64,000 bases of DNA, taken from NCBI RefSeq assembly GCF_029223525.1, contig NZ_JARHTQ010000012.1:1-64000 (forward strand), written 5' to 3'. Both the position numbers and the translations under genes were made by a program. The notes below the pieces were generated by a model that saw only the letters and a list, made by a program, of their open reading frames with translations, was not told the DNA's origin and did not search any database. This DNA is from Streptantibioticus ferralitis. GTDB taxonomy: Bacteria > Actinomycetota > Actinomycetes > Streptomycetales > Streptomycetaceae. Shown here piece after piece: positions 41,232-49,746 of the stretch (the first letter of the stretch is position 1; each line of letters starts with the position of its first letter).

Positions 41232-42698
41232 CTAGGCGGCGGGGCGCAGCGCGTCGGCGGGGCGCAGCGCGTCGGCGGGGCGCAGCCGGGCGGCCCGCCA
41301 GCCGCCGCAGCCGCCCGCGACAAGACCGCCGCCGACGGCGAGGGCCACCGCGACCGCGAGGGTGGCTGCGCTGACGGGAGCGGTCAGCGCGATGTGCAGC
41401 ACGTCGCCGACGGCCTTGCCGCCCTGGTCGAGGCCGCCGCTTCCTGGCGCGTCGGCCACCTGCGCGGTGAGCGTGGGGCTGACGCAGGAAACGGCGTACG
41501 CCGCCGCCAGGCCCAGCGCGATCCCGAGCGCCCCGCCGACCAGGGCGTTGACCAGTGCCTCCCCCATGACCTGCCGGACCACCCGGCCACTGCTCCAGCC
41601 GAGCGTGCGCAGCGTGCCGAACTCGCGCACCCGGCGGCCGACCGCCGACGAGGTCGACAGCCCCGCCGCCAGGAACGCGACGGCCAGGGCCGCGAGGGAC
41701 AGCCAGCGCCCCGCGTTCGTGGCGAGGTTGGCGGCGGTGGTCAGCGATCCGGAGACAGCGGCGGCGAGTTCGGCCGAGGTGGTGACGTCCGTACCCGGAA
41801 TGTTCTTCTGGATCGCCGACCTGGCGGTGCCGATGTGCTGGGCGTCGGTGGCCCTGACGTAGACCGTGCTGACCTTGCCCGTGGCGTTGGCGAGCGCCTG
41901 GGCCTGGTGCAGTGGCAGATAGACCTCGGCGGCCGGGTCCGCGCTGGCGGCGGCAACACCGATGATCTTGAACGTACTGCCACTGACGGTGAAGGACCTG
42001 CCCACGGCCAGGTTGTTGCGCCGGGCGTAGCCGCTGTCGACGACGGCGACCCTGCCGTCGGCCTGCGCCGCGCTGAAGCCGGTACCGCTGGTGATCCTGG
42101 CGGACGTCAGCGGTCCGATGTCCGGCCGCGACACATCGACGCCGTACGCGCGGTAGTCGTCGGCGTCGAACCGGCTGCCGCCGCCTTGTCCGGCCGTACC
42201 GCCGCCCGACTGGCCGGCGGTGACGCCCCCGTAGCCGCCGAAGCCGTGCTGGCCGTTGATCACGCCGGTGGCGTCGCCGCCTTGCCGGGCCTGGCCCTGG
42301 GTGAACCGCCGGTCGGCCTTGACGACCCGCAGGCTGAGCCCGCCCGCGGCGTCGGCGACACCGCTTTGCCCGGTGACCGCGGAGACCACGGAGGCGTCCA
42401 GCGACCGGGAGCCCTGGACCGTCACCAGGTCGTCGCCCCGCGCCGAACTGCCGCTCTGCCCGGCGAAGTCGAACGTCGGCGTGCTGCCGCGGGTCGGCGG
42501 GGTGGCCGCCTTGGTGACGGTCAGATCGGTGCCGAGCCCGTAGCGCGACTGCAGGACCCTGCCCTGCGCCTGCCGCATGCCCGAGGCGACCGATGACACG
42601 GTGATCACCAGCCCGATACCGAGGGCGAGCCCCAGGGCGACGGCCAACGCCGCCTTCGCGTGGCAGCGCAGCTCTCGCCGCAGGTACGTGAAGAACAT
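41232..42698 (-). CDS. ABC transporter permease, FtsX/MacB type
   Basis: A 488-residue permease with an N-terminal transmembrane helix, a long extracytoplasmic domain (about residues 45-320, including a Gly/Gln-rich stretch GGYGGVTAGQSGGGTAGQGGG) and three C-terminal helices with the FtsX signature SSAVGRRVREFGTLRTLGWS. The extreme C terminus repeats LRPADA (18-bp tandem repeats at 41240-41285). With the ATPase at 40514 it forms a MacB-like machine acting on envelope substrates or lipoproteins. Confidence 0.88.
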   Translation of the reverse strand: MFFTYLRRELRCHAKAALAVALGLALGIGLVITVSSVASGMRQAQGRVLQSRYGLGTDLTVTKAATPPTRGSTPTFDFAGQSGSSARGDDLVTVQGSRSLDASVVSAVTGQSGVADAAGGLSLRVVKADRRFTQGQARQGGDATGVINGQHGFGGYGGVTAGQSGGGTAGQGGGSRFDADDYRAYGVDVSRPDIGPLTSARITSGTGFSAAQADGRVAVVDSGYARRNNLAVGRSFTVSGSTFKIIGVAAASADPAAEVYLPLHQAQALANATGKVSTVYVRATDAQHIGTARSAIQKNIPGTDVTTSAELAAAVSGSLTTAANLATNAGRWLSLAALAVAFLAAGLSTSSAVGRRVREFGTLRTLGWSSGRVVRQVMGEALVNALVGGALGIALGLAAAYAVSCVSPTLTAQVADAPGSGGLDQGGKAVGDVLHIALTAPVSAATLAVAVALAVGGGLVAGGCGGWRAARLRPADALRPADALRPAA

Positions 42699-42809
42699 CC
42701 GGCCCTCGCCGTCGACGCCCCGTCAGCGGAGGCGTGGGGAGACTGACGGCGAAAGGGTAGGAACCGCCCGTTAGGGATGACTGAGGCCCGGATGAGACGG
42801 ACATGAGAA

Positions 42810-42835
42810 TGGGCCCGGCGCAAGCGCCGGGCCCA
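42810..42835 (-). terminator. Terminator hairpin after the L,D-transpeptidase gene
   Basis: TGGGCCCGGCG (42810-42820) pairs with CGCCGGGCCCA (42825-42835) around CAAG, 38 bp past the stop on the minus strand. Confidence 0.8.
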
Positions 42836-42873
42836 ACGTCCTTCGGGGCGCCGATGCGTCGGCGCCGGACCGG

Positions 42874-44145
42874 CTAGAGCGCGCTGCCCGACTTCCAGGC
42901 GGTCCAGGACATGTTCCAGCCGTTGAGGCCGTTGTCCGGGGCGATCGTGCTGTCGTGGGAGTTCTTCACCACGACCAGATCGCCGACCTGCGAGTTGCCG
43001 TAGAACCACGCGGCATCCGTGGTCCGGTCGCCGCCGCCGCGCACATCGCTCAGCCCGATGCAGCCGTGGCTGGTGGCCGTGGAACCGAAGATCGACTTGT
43101 CCGACCAGTAGTTGCCGTGGATGAACGTGCCCGAGGTGCTCAACCGCATGGCGTGCGGCACGTCCGGGATGTCGTACTCACCACCGAAGCCGACCGTCTT
43201 GCCGTCCATCCGGGTCGTCTCGAACTTCTCCGAGATCACCATCTGCCCGTTGTACGTGGTGTGCTGCGGGCTGCCGGTGGACACCGGGATGGTCTTGATG
43301 GTCTTGCCGTCCCGGACCACCGTCATGGTCTGGGTGTTCACATCGACCGTGGAGACCTGGGAGTGGCCGACCTTGAACGTGACGGTCTTGTTCTGCACGC
43401 CGGTGAGGCCCTTGCCGCCCTGCACGTTGTCGAGCTCCAGCTTCAGGGTGACGGTGGATCCGGCCTTCCAGTAGTCCTGGGGACGGAAGTCCAGGCGCTG
43501 GTCGCCGAACCAGTGGCCGACGACCTGCTGGCCGCTGCTGGAGTTCACCTTGATGTGCGACTCGACGTCCTTCTTGTTGGTGATCGCCTTGTCGAAGTTG
43601 ATGGACACCGGCATGCCCACGCCGACCGTGGAGTTGTTGTCCGGCGTGTAGTAGGCGATGAAGCTGTTGGCCTGGGAGACCGTGGTGAAGGTCGAGTTGG
43701 CGGTGGCCGGGCGGTTGCCGGAGTCCTTGGCGGCCGCCGTGATCTTGTAGGCGGTGGCCCGGGCCAGCGGGCCGTCCGGCTGCCAGCTCCTGCCGTCGGC
43801 GGAAATCTTGCCGGTCACCATCTTGCCGCCGTCGACCTCGGTCATCGACACCCTGGTCAGTGTTCCGTCGCTGACCGCGACCTTGGCGTCGTTGTTGATG
43901 CCGACGTTGGTCGCCTGGTCCTTGGGCGTGATGGTGATCTTGGCGGCGGAGGCGTCCTTGGCGGCGGCAGCGTCCGCGGCGGCCGACTTCGACTCCGCGG
44001 AGCCCGACCCCCCGCACGCGGTGAGCAGCAGCGCACCGCCGACCACCACGGAAACCGCGACCAGCCCACGACGCGCACCACGCCCGCGGCGCTGCCCAGG
44101 GGATGCACCCGTACCGCTCTGCGGCGACTTCACACGTATCTCCAT
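42874..44145 (-). CDS. Lipoprotein L,D-transpeptidase (Ig-like plus YkuD)
   Basis: A 423-residue secreted lipoprotein forming 3-3 peptidoglycan cross-links. The signal ends in lipobox LLTAC (Cys44), then an Ala/Lys-rich linker, two Ig-like domains (about 65-270) and a YkuD catalytic domain. The active site is SHGCIGLSD (nucleophile Cys362), with partner His in GTFIHGNYWSD. This is the mycobacterial LdtMt2-like architecture. ATG 44145 is preferred; longer frames are in the divergent promoter region. Expected on the outer face of the membrane. Confidence 0.93.
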   Translation of the reverse strand: MEIRVKSPQSGTGASPGQRRGRGARRGLVAVSVVVGGALLLTACGGSGSAESKSAAADAAAAKDASAAKITITPKDQATNVGINNDAKVAVSDGTLTRVSMTEVDGGKMVTGKISADGRSWQPDGPLARATAYKITAAAKDSGNRPATANSTFTTVSQANSFIAYYTPDNNSTVGVGMPVSINFDKAITNKKDVESHIKVNSSSGQQVVGHWFGDQRLDFRPQDYWKAGSTVTLKLELDNVQGGKGLTGVQNKTVTFKVGHSQVSTVDVNTQTMTVVRDGKTIKTIPVSTGSPQHTTYNGQMVISEKFETTRMDGKTVGFGGEYDIPDVPHAMRLSTSGTFIHGNYWSDKSIFGSTATSHGCIGLSDVRGGGDRTTDAAWFYGNSQVGDLVVVKNSHDSTIAPDNGLNGWNMSWTAWKSGSAL

Positions 44146-44265
44146 CCGTCCGCACGTCTCGTACGGATGAAGACACCTATCCCCGTTAAGTCCGTTCCGC
44201 CCCACAACGGACTGTGAGGAATGACACGCTCCGGGACCACCGGACGGTCGCCCCGGAACGTCTCG

Positions 44266-44613
44266 CTACTCCTCGCCCATCTCTTCCTCGTACAGGTCCC
44301 ACTCGTCGGAGTCCGGGTCGTACTCGGTGTGCGCGCTGCTCCATGACGCCTGCACCAGTTCGATCCCGGCAACGCCGTTGACCAGGCCGAACGGATCGAC
44401 GAGATAGGCCAGCGCCTCCGCCTCGTCGCGTTGGACGGCGTCCCTGGCGTGCGCGCGCTCGTCCTCCGGCATGAACTCGTCGCCGTCGATCTGCGCCACG
44501 GCCGCCTCGGTCAGCTCATCAGGGTCGGTGATCTCCATGACCAGATCCACCTGAAGCCGGATGTAACGCGCCGGGGTCTCCTCGGCGCCGCTGCTGTCGT
44601 TCTCCGTAGTCAT
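44266..44613 (-). CDS. Acidic hypothetical protein
   Basis: A 115-residue strongly acidic protein (LTEAAVAQIDGDEFMPEDERAHARDAVQRDEAEALAYLVDP) ending in DSDEWDLYEEEMGEE. There is no Shine-Dalgarno before ATG 44613, so a leaderless mRNA is possible. It lies upstream of the L,D-transpeptidase gene on the same strand (120 bp gap). It looks conserved in actinobacteria (recalled) but has no known function. Confidence 0.75.
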   Translation of the reverse strand: MTTENDSSGAEETPARYIRLQVDLVMEITDPDELTEAAVAQIDGDEFMPEDERAHARDAVQRDEAEALAYLVDPFGLVNGVAGIELVQASWSSAHTEYDPDSDEWDLYEEEMGEE

Positions 44614-44759
44614 GCGACGGAGAGTAGGCGGCTGGACAGCGCACCGTGGTCGGACACGGCGATGCGGGCCCGGGTATCACCACGGCACTTTCCTGTGGTC
44701 GGGAAATCTCACTACCATCGGTGCCCACGGTGAAGTCACCGTATTCGCAAGGGGGTTCC

Positions 44760-45074
44760 ATGGCCTCGCGCCGATCGCTCACCACCACCACGGCCGCCGC
44801 GGGCGGGCTCCTCGCCGCTCTGTGCTTCGTCCCCTCGGCGTCGGCGACCGTGGAACACCCGTCGCCCGCCCGGCAGGACGTCACGCATCACAAGTCCGCG
44901 CCGCGCAACGGCACCTTGGGTGAGCCCAAGGCGCCGACCGACGCGATGAACCTCGCGGACACCGGAAGCGTCAACACCACGCCGTACGTGGTGTGCGGCA
45001 CGGGGTTCCTCGTTGCGGGCGCGGCACTGCTGGTCGTCTCCCGACGGCGGGGGGTTTCGCTCTCCACTGGATGA
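44760..45074 (+). CDS. Tiny LAxTG sortase substrate (cell-wall-anchored peptide)
   Basis: A 104-residue secreted protein. The signal peptide is residues 1-29 (cleavage near SASA-T). Then come only about 35 mature residues, a sortase signal LADTG (residues 65-69), a transmembrane helix (VVCGTGFLVAGAALLVV) and RRR. LAxTG is the class E sortase motif of streptomycetes. Sortase would leave a peptide of about 39 residues on peptidoglycan. AAGGGGG precedes ATG 44760. Role unknown; the mature part is His/Lys/Pro-rich. Confidence 0.82.
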   Translation: MASRRSLTTTTAAAGGLLAALCFVPSASATVEHPSPARQDVTHHKSAPRNGTLGEPKAPTDAMNLADTGSVNTTPYVVCGTGFLVAGAALLVVSRRRGVSLSTG

Positions 45075-45390
45075 GGGGTCGCCTCCAGCGGGGTTGGGGG
45101 TTCCGCTGCGCGCGGCGCGGGGGCGTTTTCGCTGCGCGGCGCGGGGTCGCCTCCGGCGGGGTCGGGGGTTCCGCTGCGCGCGGTACGGGGTCGCCTCCGG
45201 CGGAGTCGGGGGTTCCGCTGCGCGCGGCGCGGGGGCGTTTTCGCTGCGCGGCGCGGGGTCGCCTCCGGCGGGGTGATGGGGCCGCTGCGCGCGGTGCGGG
45301 GTCGCCTCCGGCGGAGTTGGGGGTTCCGCTGCGCGCGGCGCGGGGTCGCCTCCGGCGGGGTGATGGGGCCGCTGCGCGCGGTGCGGGTGG
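45075..45390. repeat. GC-rich tandem repeat, six units of 44 bp with a 24-bp insert in some
   Basis: GGGGTCGCCTCC starts at 45075, 45143, 45187, 45255, 45298 and 45342, spacings 68, 44, 68, 43 and 44. The long units carry an extra GGGGCGTTTTCGCTGCGCGG block. Units share TTCCGCTGCGCGCGGYGCG. It follows the sortase-substrate stop directly. Open frames through it are repeat artefacts. Confidence 0.8.
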
Positions 45391-45456
45391 GGTTTCTGCC
45401 GCGGGCGCGGGTGGGTTTCTTTGGGCGGTGCGGGCGGGCTGGCGACCGCCGGGCTT

Positions 45457-45648
45457 CTTGAGCGTGGTCGCTCACCATCGCGGCGGTGACAGAACTTCGC
45501 CACGGCGAAACACTCGCCACCACGACGTGGACGGGCTCGGGACTGCCCAGGTCCTTGAGGGTGGTTGCTCGCCATCGCGGCAGTGAACAGGTGGGTTGCG
45601 GACCGCCGGACTCTTGAGCGTGGTTGCTCGCCGTTGCGGCGGTGACGA
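45457..45648. repeat. Three copies of a ~36-bp dispersed repeat
   Basis: Copies at about 45457-45492, 45554-45590 and 45613-45648 share CTTGAGCGTGGTTGCTCGCC and then RTYGCGGCRGTGA. A partial inverted copy lies at 48779-48802, on the other side of hutH and the GGDEF gene. Confidence 0.6.
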
Positions 45649-45671
45649 ATCGTCGCCGCCGCGAAGCACCC

Positions 45672-45706
45672 GCCGTCGCGGCGGAAGTTGATTCCGCCGC
45701 GACGGC
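45672..45706 (-). terminator. Terminator hairpin after hutH
   Basis: GCCGTCGCGGCGGAA (45672-45686) pairs perfectly with TTCCGCCGCGACGGC (45692-45706), loop GTTGA, 48 bp past the hutH stop. Confidence 0.8.
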
Positions 45707-45754
45707 AAGGGGCACCGGGGCGTACCCCGTAGGGAAGGAACCGCCGGGAGGGCG

Positions 45755-47329
45755 CTACGCCAGCGGGCCGGTGACCGATTCGGCGGCCTTGACCAGGCCG
45801 CCGGAGCGGACGAACGCTTCGGCGGCCGCCAGGTCGGGCGAAAGGAAGCGGTCCTCGCCGGGGCCCTGGACGCCCGCCTCGCGAGTGGCCGCGAGCACCG
45901 CACGAGAGGCGGGAGCCGCGTTCAGCCCCGTACCGGAGTGCTCGCGCAGCTCGATGGCGCGGGTGGCGGCCACCAGCTCGACGGCCAGGATCCGGGCGAG
46001 GTTGTCGATCGAGTGCCGCAACTTGCGCGCCGCGTGCCAGCCCATCGAGACATGGTCCTCCTGCATCGCCGACGACGGGATCGAGTCGGCCGAAGCGGGC
46101 GTGGCGAGCCGCTTGTTCTCGCTGACCAGTGCCGCCTGCGTGTACTGGGCGATCATCAGGCCGGAGTCCACACCGGGGTCGTCGGCGAGGAACGGCGGCA
46201 GCCCGTGCGAACGGTTCTTGTCCAGCAGCCGGTCGGTGCGCCGTTCGGCTATCGAGCCCAGGTCCGCGGCGGCGATGGCCAGGAAGTCGAGCACGTAACC
46301 CACCGGCGCGCCATGGAAGTTGCCGTTGGACTCCACGCGGCCGTCCGGCAGCACCACCGGGTTGTCGACGGCGGAGGCCAACTCCCGTTCCGCCACCAGC
46401 CGGGCGTGCGCGAGGGTGTCCCGTCCGGCACCGGCGACCTGCGGGGCGCAACGCACCGAGTACGCGTCCTGCACCCGCGGCGCCGCCGACTCCCCGGCGA
46501 AGCCGCTCTGGTGGTGCCCGGTCAGGCCGGACCCGGCCAGCACCCGGCGCATGTTCTCGGCACTGGCCGCCTGCCCGGGGTGCGGGCGGATGGCGTGCAG
46601 TTCGGGCGCCAGCACCCTGTCGGTGCCGAGCAGCGCCTCAAGCGACAGCGCGGCGGTGATGTCGGCGGAGGTGAACAGCCGGGCGAGGTCGGCGCAGGCC
46701 ATCAGCAGCATGCCGAGCATGCCGTCGGTGCCGTTGAGCAGCGCCAGGCCCTCCTTCTCGCGCAGCTCCACCGGCTCGATGCCATGCTCCGCGAGCAGCT
46801 CGCCGGACGGGCGGACGACACCGTCCGGGCCCTCGGCGTTCCCCTCGCCCATCAGGGTGAGCGCACAGTGCGACAGCGGCGCCAGGTCACCGGAGCAGCC
46901 CAGTGAGCCGTACTCGTGGACGACGGGCGTGATCCCGGCGTTCAGCAGCGCCGCCAGCGTCTCGGCGACCACCGGCCGCACCCCGGTGTGCCCGGACGCC
47001 AGCGTCTTCAGCCGCAGGAACATCAGCGCCCGTACCACCTCGCGCTCCACCCGCGGGCCCATCCCCGCGGCGTGCGAGCGCACGATGGAGCGCTGCAGCT
47101 GGGCCCGCAGATCGGGGCCGATGTGCATGACGGCGAGCGCGCCGAACCCGGTGGAGACTCCGTAGACCGGATCCGGCTTGGCGGCCAGCGCGTCAACGAC
47201 CGCGCGCGAGGCGGCGATTCCGGCCAGCGCTTGCTGCGACAGCTCGACCTTGGCCGCGCCTCGGGCTACGGCCAGCACGTCGTCCGCGGTTGTCCCGGAC
47301 GCCCCCAAGACCACGTTGTGCATATCCAT
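45755..47329 (-). CDS. hutH: Histidine ammonia-lyase
   Basis: A 524-residue lyase converting histidine to urocanate, the first step of histidine catabolism. The MIO cofactor tripeptide lies in GSLGCSGDLAPLSH (Cys145-Ser146-Gly147; streptomycete enzymes have CSG where many bacteria have ASG). Also present are YGVSTGFG, LNGTDGM, QDAYSVRCAPQVAG and ESNGNFHGAP. A short insert (SGFAGESA) near residue 285 is unusual. I chose ATG 47329 because AGGG is then well spaced; ATGs at 47335 and 47323 flank it. No other hut gene is adjacent. Confidence 0.96.
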   Translation of the reverse strand: MDMHNVVLGASGTTADDVLAVARGAAKVELSQQALAGIAASRAVVDALAAKPDPVYGVSTGFGALAVMHIGPDLRAQLQRSIVRSHAAGMGPRVEREVVRALMFLRLKTLASGHTGVRPVVAETLAALLNAGITPVVHEYGSLGCSGDLAPLSHCALTLMGEGNAEGPDGVVRPSGELLAEHGIEPVELREKEGLALLNGTDGMLGMLLMACADLARLFTSADITAALSLEALLGTDRVLAPELHAIRPHPGQAASAENMRRVLAGSGLTGHHQSGFAGESAAPRVQDAYSVRCAPQVAGAGRDTLAHARLVAERELASAVDNPVVLPDGRVESNGNFHGAPVGYVLDFLAIAAADLGSIAERRTDRLLDKNRSHGLPPFLADDPGVDSGLMIAQYTQAALVSENKRLATPASADSIPSSAMQEDHVSMGWHAARKLRHSIDNLARILAVELVAATRAIELREHSGTGLNAAPASRAVLAATREAGVQGPGEDRFLSPDLAAAEAFVRSGGLVKAAESVTGPLA

Positions 47330-47362
47330 ATTCATGCACCCTAAAGAGTGAATCGCTAACTG

Positions 47363-48505
47363 TCACGACTCGTTTTGGCGACGGCCGCGGAAACTACGCC
47401 GCTCGGCTGGCGTACGGGGCGGCGAGTCGGCCAGCTCCGCCACCGCGCGCCCGGCGACCACCGGCTTGATGGAACGTTCCGCCTTGGCGCGGTACTGGGC
47501 CGCGTCGGCGAGCCGGAACAGCCGCCGCGCGGTGCGCACCGGCCCGGCGTCGGCGTCCGTAGAGGCGATCCCGACCGCCACACCGTCGCCGAGCCCCAGC
47601 CAGCGGGCCCGCGCGCACAGCTCCTCCGCGGCCCGCTCCACATCCGCCGCGCTCGCGCCCACGGCCAGCAGACAGAACTCGTCACCGCCGAGCCGGGCGG
47701 CGAGACTGTCCGGCAGCATCGCCCCGCACATCGACAGCACCGAGCCGAACCCCACCAGCAGCCGGTCGCCGACCTCGTGGCCGAGGCTGTCGTTCACCCG
47801 TTTGAGCCCGTTGAGATCGCAGACCACCAGGCTCACCGCGATACCCAGCTCCCGGTGCCGTTCGAGCGCCTCGTTCAGCCGCCTGTCCACCGCGCGCCGA
47901 TTGGCCAGGCCGGTCAGCGGATCGGTGAACGCCAGCCGCCGCACCTCCTCAAGGCGCTCGGTCTGCGCCACACCGGCCGCGATCACCGCCGCCAGCACCG
48001 TCGCGAAGTCGGCGTCGGTCCTGCCGTACCCCGGTCCGCCGGTGCGGCGGGCCACATACAGCTCGCCCCAGGCTTGCCGGTGCAGCACTATGGGCGCGAC
48101 TATGCAGCAGCCCCGGCCACCGCGCCGCAGGGCGGCCACCCGCTGGTGTTCGTACGGCCCGGTGCTGGGGCCGCCGACCGTCTCCACCCAGGCGTGCGGC
48201 TCGCCGCCGTTGGCCCACTCGTGGTGCAGGTACTCCACGACCTCGGGGAAGTTGCGTACCGGGTACGTCTCGTTCGCCGGCAACGGCTCCTCGCCCGGGG
48301 CGAGGTCGCCGTCGTTGACGAGGACCCGCAGCCAGCCGGATTCGCGCTCCCACACGGAGATGGCGGCGAACGATCCGCCCAGGGCGGTGCGCGCGCGTCC
48401 TATCGACGCGCGCGCCACATCCAGCGGGGTCTGCGCGGCCGCCACCGCCCGGGCTATCCCGACGACGGCCATCAACCGCCCGTTGGCATCGGCCTTCTCG
48501 CCCAT
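47363..48505 (-). CDS. GGDEF-domain diguanylate cyclase with GAF-like N-terminal domain
   Basis: A 380-residue protein. The N-terminal ~170 residues look like a GAF sensor (GSFAAISVWERESGWLRVLVND ... VAPIVLHRQAWGELYVARR). The GGDEF domain follows (about 205-345) with RLGGDEF intact, so c-di-GMP synthesis is expected; the RxxD inhibitory site is not obvious. ATG 48505 has AGAGG/GGAGG close upstream; longer frames run into repetitive DNA. hutH begins 33 bp after its stop on the same strand, so the two may be co-transcribed. Confidence 0.85.
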   Translation of the reverse strand: MGEKADANGRLMAVVGIARAVAAAQTPLDVARASIGRARTALGGSFAAISVWERESGWLRVLVNDGDLAPGEEPLPANETYPVRNFPEVVEYLHHEWANGGEPHAWVETVGGPSTGPYEHQRVAALRRGGRGCCIVAPIVLHRQAWGELYVARRTGGPGYGRTDADFATVLAAVIAAGVAQTERLEEVRRLAFTDPLTGLANRRAVDRRLNEALERHRELGIAVSLVVCDLNGLKRVNDSLGHEVGDRLLVGFGSVLSMCGAMLPDSLAARLGGDEFCLLAVGASAADVERAAEELCARARWLGLGDGVAVGIASTDADAGPVRTARRLFRLADAAQYRAKAERSIKPVVAGRAVAELADSPPRTPAERRSFRGRRQNES

Positions 48506-48529
48506 CCTCCGCCTCTTCGCTCGCGCTGG

Positions 48530-48869
48530 CGTCTGGGGCTTCTCGCTTCCCGTGCGCTTGGACTGGCGTGTGGTTCTGGTTGGCCAGCGTCTCGCTCGCG
48601 CTGCGTTGGGCTCTGGGCTTCCGGTGCGCTTGGGCTGGCGACTGGTTCTTGTGGCCCAGCCTTCCACGGCTTTTCGCCCCGGGCTCGTTCGCGCTTCCGT
48701 TTGGGGGGATTTTCCCACGGGGGGACAGGTCCCGGCGCCACTCGCCATCGAGGCGGCTCGCCATCGAGGCAAGAAATCTCCGCCGCGACGGCGAGCAACC
48801 ACAACGCCGGGAACCGGCGGTGCCGAACCCGCCGCACCCCGACGAACATCGCGAATCCGCCGGAAGGGC
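48530..48869. repeat. Repetitive intergenic region between GGDEF and enoyl-CoA hydratase genes
   Basis: Two imperfect direct copies about 74 bp apart (near 48550 and 48624) share GTGCGCTTGG-CTGGCG and TGGTTCT-GT-GGCCAGC. Further right are CTCGCCATCGAGGC twice (48741-48770) and an inverted copy of the 45457 repeat (48779-48802). No gene is supported. Confidence 0.55.
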
Positions 48870-49667
48870 CTATGCGCCCGGCCAGTTCGGCTTGCGGCGT
48901 TCGTTGAAGGCGCGTACGCCCTCCGCCCGGTCGCCGGAGAAGGCGACCGAGCGCCACGCGGCGTCCTCCACCTCAAGCCCCTCGCGCAGTCCCAGGCCCT
49001 GCCCCAGGCGCAGCGCGCGCTTGGCGGCCCGCAGACCGACCGGGGAGTTCGCGGCGATACGTTCCGCCAACGCGAGTGCGTCCTTGGCGTCCTGGCCCTC
49101 CTCGGTCAGGACGTCGACCAGGCCGATCGCGGCGGCCTCCGCAGCCCCGACCCGCCGGGCGGTGAAGATCAGCTCGGCGGCGCGGGCGGAGCCGACCCGG
49201 CGCGGGAGCAACTGCGTACCGCCGCCGCCCGGGATGACGCCGACCGACACCTCCGGAAGCCCGACCTCCGCCGTCGAGTCCGCGACGATCACATCGCAGG
49301 ACAGCGCCAGTTCGAACCCACCGCCGAGCGCGTAGCCGTGCACCGCGGCGATCGTCGGCATCGGCAGCTCAAGCACGCTCGTATAGGCGGCCCGGGTGAC
49401 CGGCCGCTGCCGGACCAGCTCGGCGTCGCTGAGCGCGTTGCGTTCCTTCAGATCCGCGCCCACACAGAACGCCCGCTCATGCGAGGAGGTCAGCACGACC
49501 ACCCGCACGTCCTGGTCGGCGGACAGGGCCGCGCACGCCTCGGTCAGGCTGCGCGCCATCTGGGTGGAGATGGCGTTCATCGCCTTGACCCGGTCCAGCA
49601 CCAGCTCAGCGACGTGTGCCCGGTGCCTGCGCACGGCCACCCATTCCCCGTACCTCTGCTCCGTCAT
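48870..49667 (-). CDS. Enoyl-CoA hydratase/isomerase family protein
   Basis: A 265-residue crotonase-fold protein. The oxyanion-hole segments are AFCVGADLKERNAL and AAVHGYALGGGFELALSCDVIVAD; the catalytic-Glu region GLPEVSVGVIPGGGGTQLLPRRVG is intact, so hydratase activity is plausible. The C terminus NERRKPNWPGA is the family ending (KR-P-W-G). ATG 49667 is the family-consistent start (MTEQRYGEW). It lies 79 bp downstream of the cyclase gene on the same strand. Substrate unknown. Confidence 0.92.
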   Translation of the reverse strand: MTEQRYGEWVAVRRHRAHVAELVLDRVKAMNAISTQMARSLTEACAALSADQDVRVVVLTSSHERAFCVGADLKERNALSDAELVRQRPVTRAAYTSVLELPMPTIAAVHGYALGGGFELALSCDVIVADSTAEVGLPEVSVGVIPGGGGTQLLPRRVGSARAAELIFTARRVGAAEAAAIGLVDVLTEEGQDAKDALALAERIAANSPVGLRAAKRALRLGQGLGLREGLEVEDAAWRSVAFSGDRAEGVRAFNERRKPNWPGA

Positions 49668-49746
49668 TCCGTCCGTCCTCCCGGCCCAAGGTGTTAACGA
49701 CCGTAAACCGCAAACGGAGGGATCATCGCAGGGATCGCCGCCGAGG

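Noticed and set aside
45075-45390. CRISPR-like array
   Set aside because: Units are contiguous with no unique spacers, very GC-rich, and no cas gene is present; it is a tandem repeat.
45739-45760. hutH MIO tripeptide CSG instead of ASG as a sign of altered function
   Set aside because: Streptomycete histidine ammonia-lyases I recall have the same CSG, so it is a lineage trait, not an anomaly.
44736-46451. Long minus-strand frame with Pro/Ala/Glu repeats across 45-46 kb
   Set aside because: Its repetitive protein sequence comes from the 44-bp DNA tandem repeat and an out-of-frame reading of hutH.
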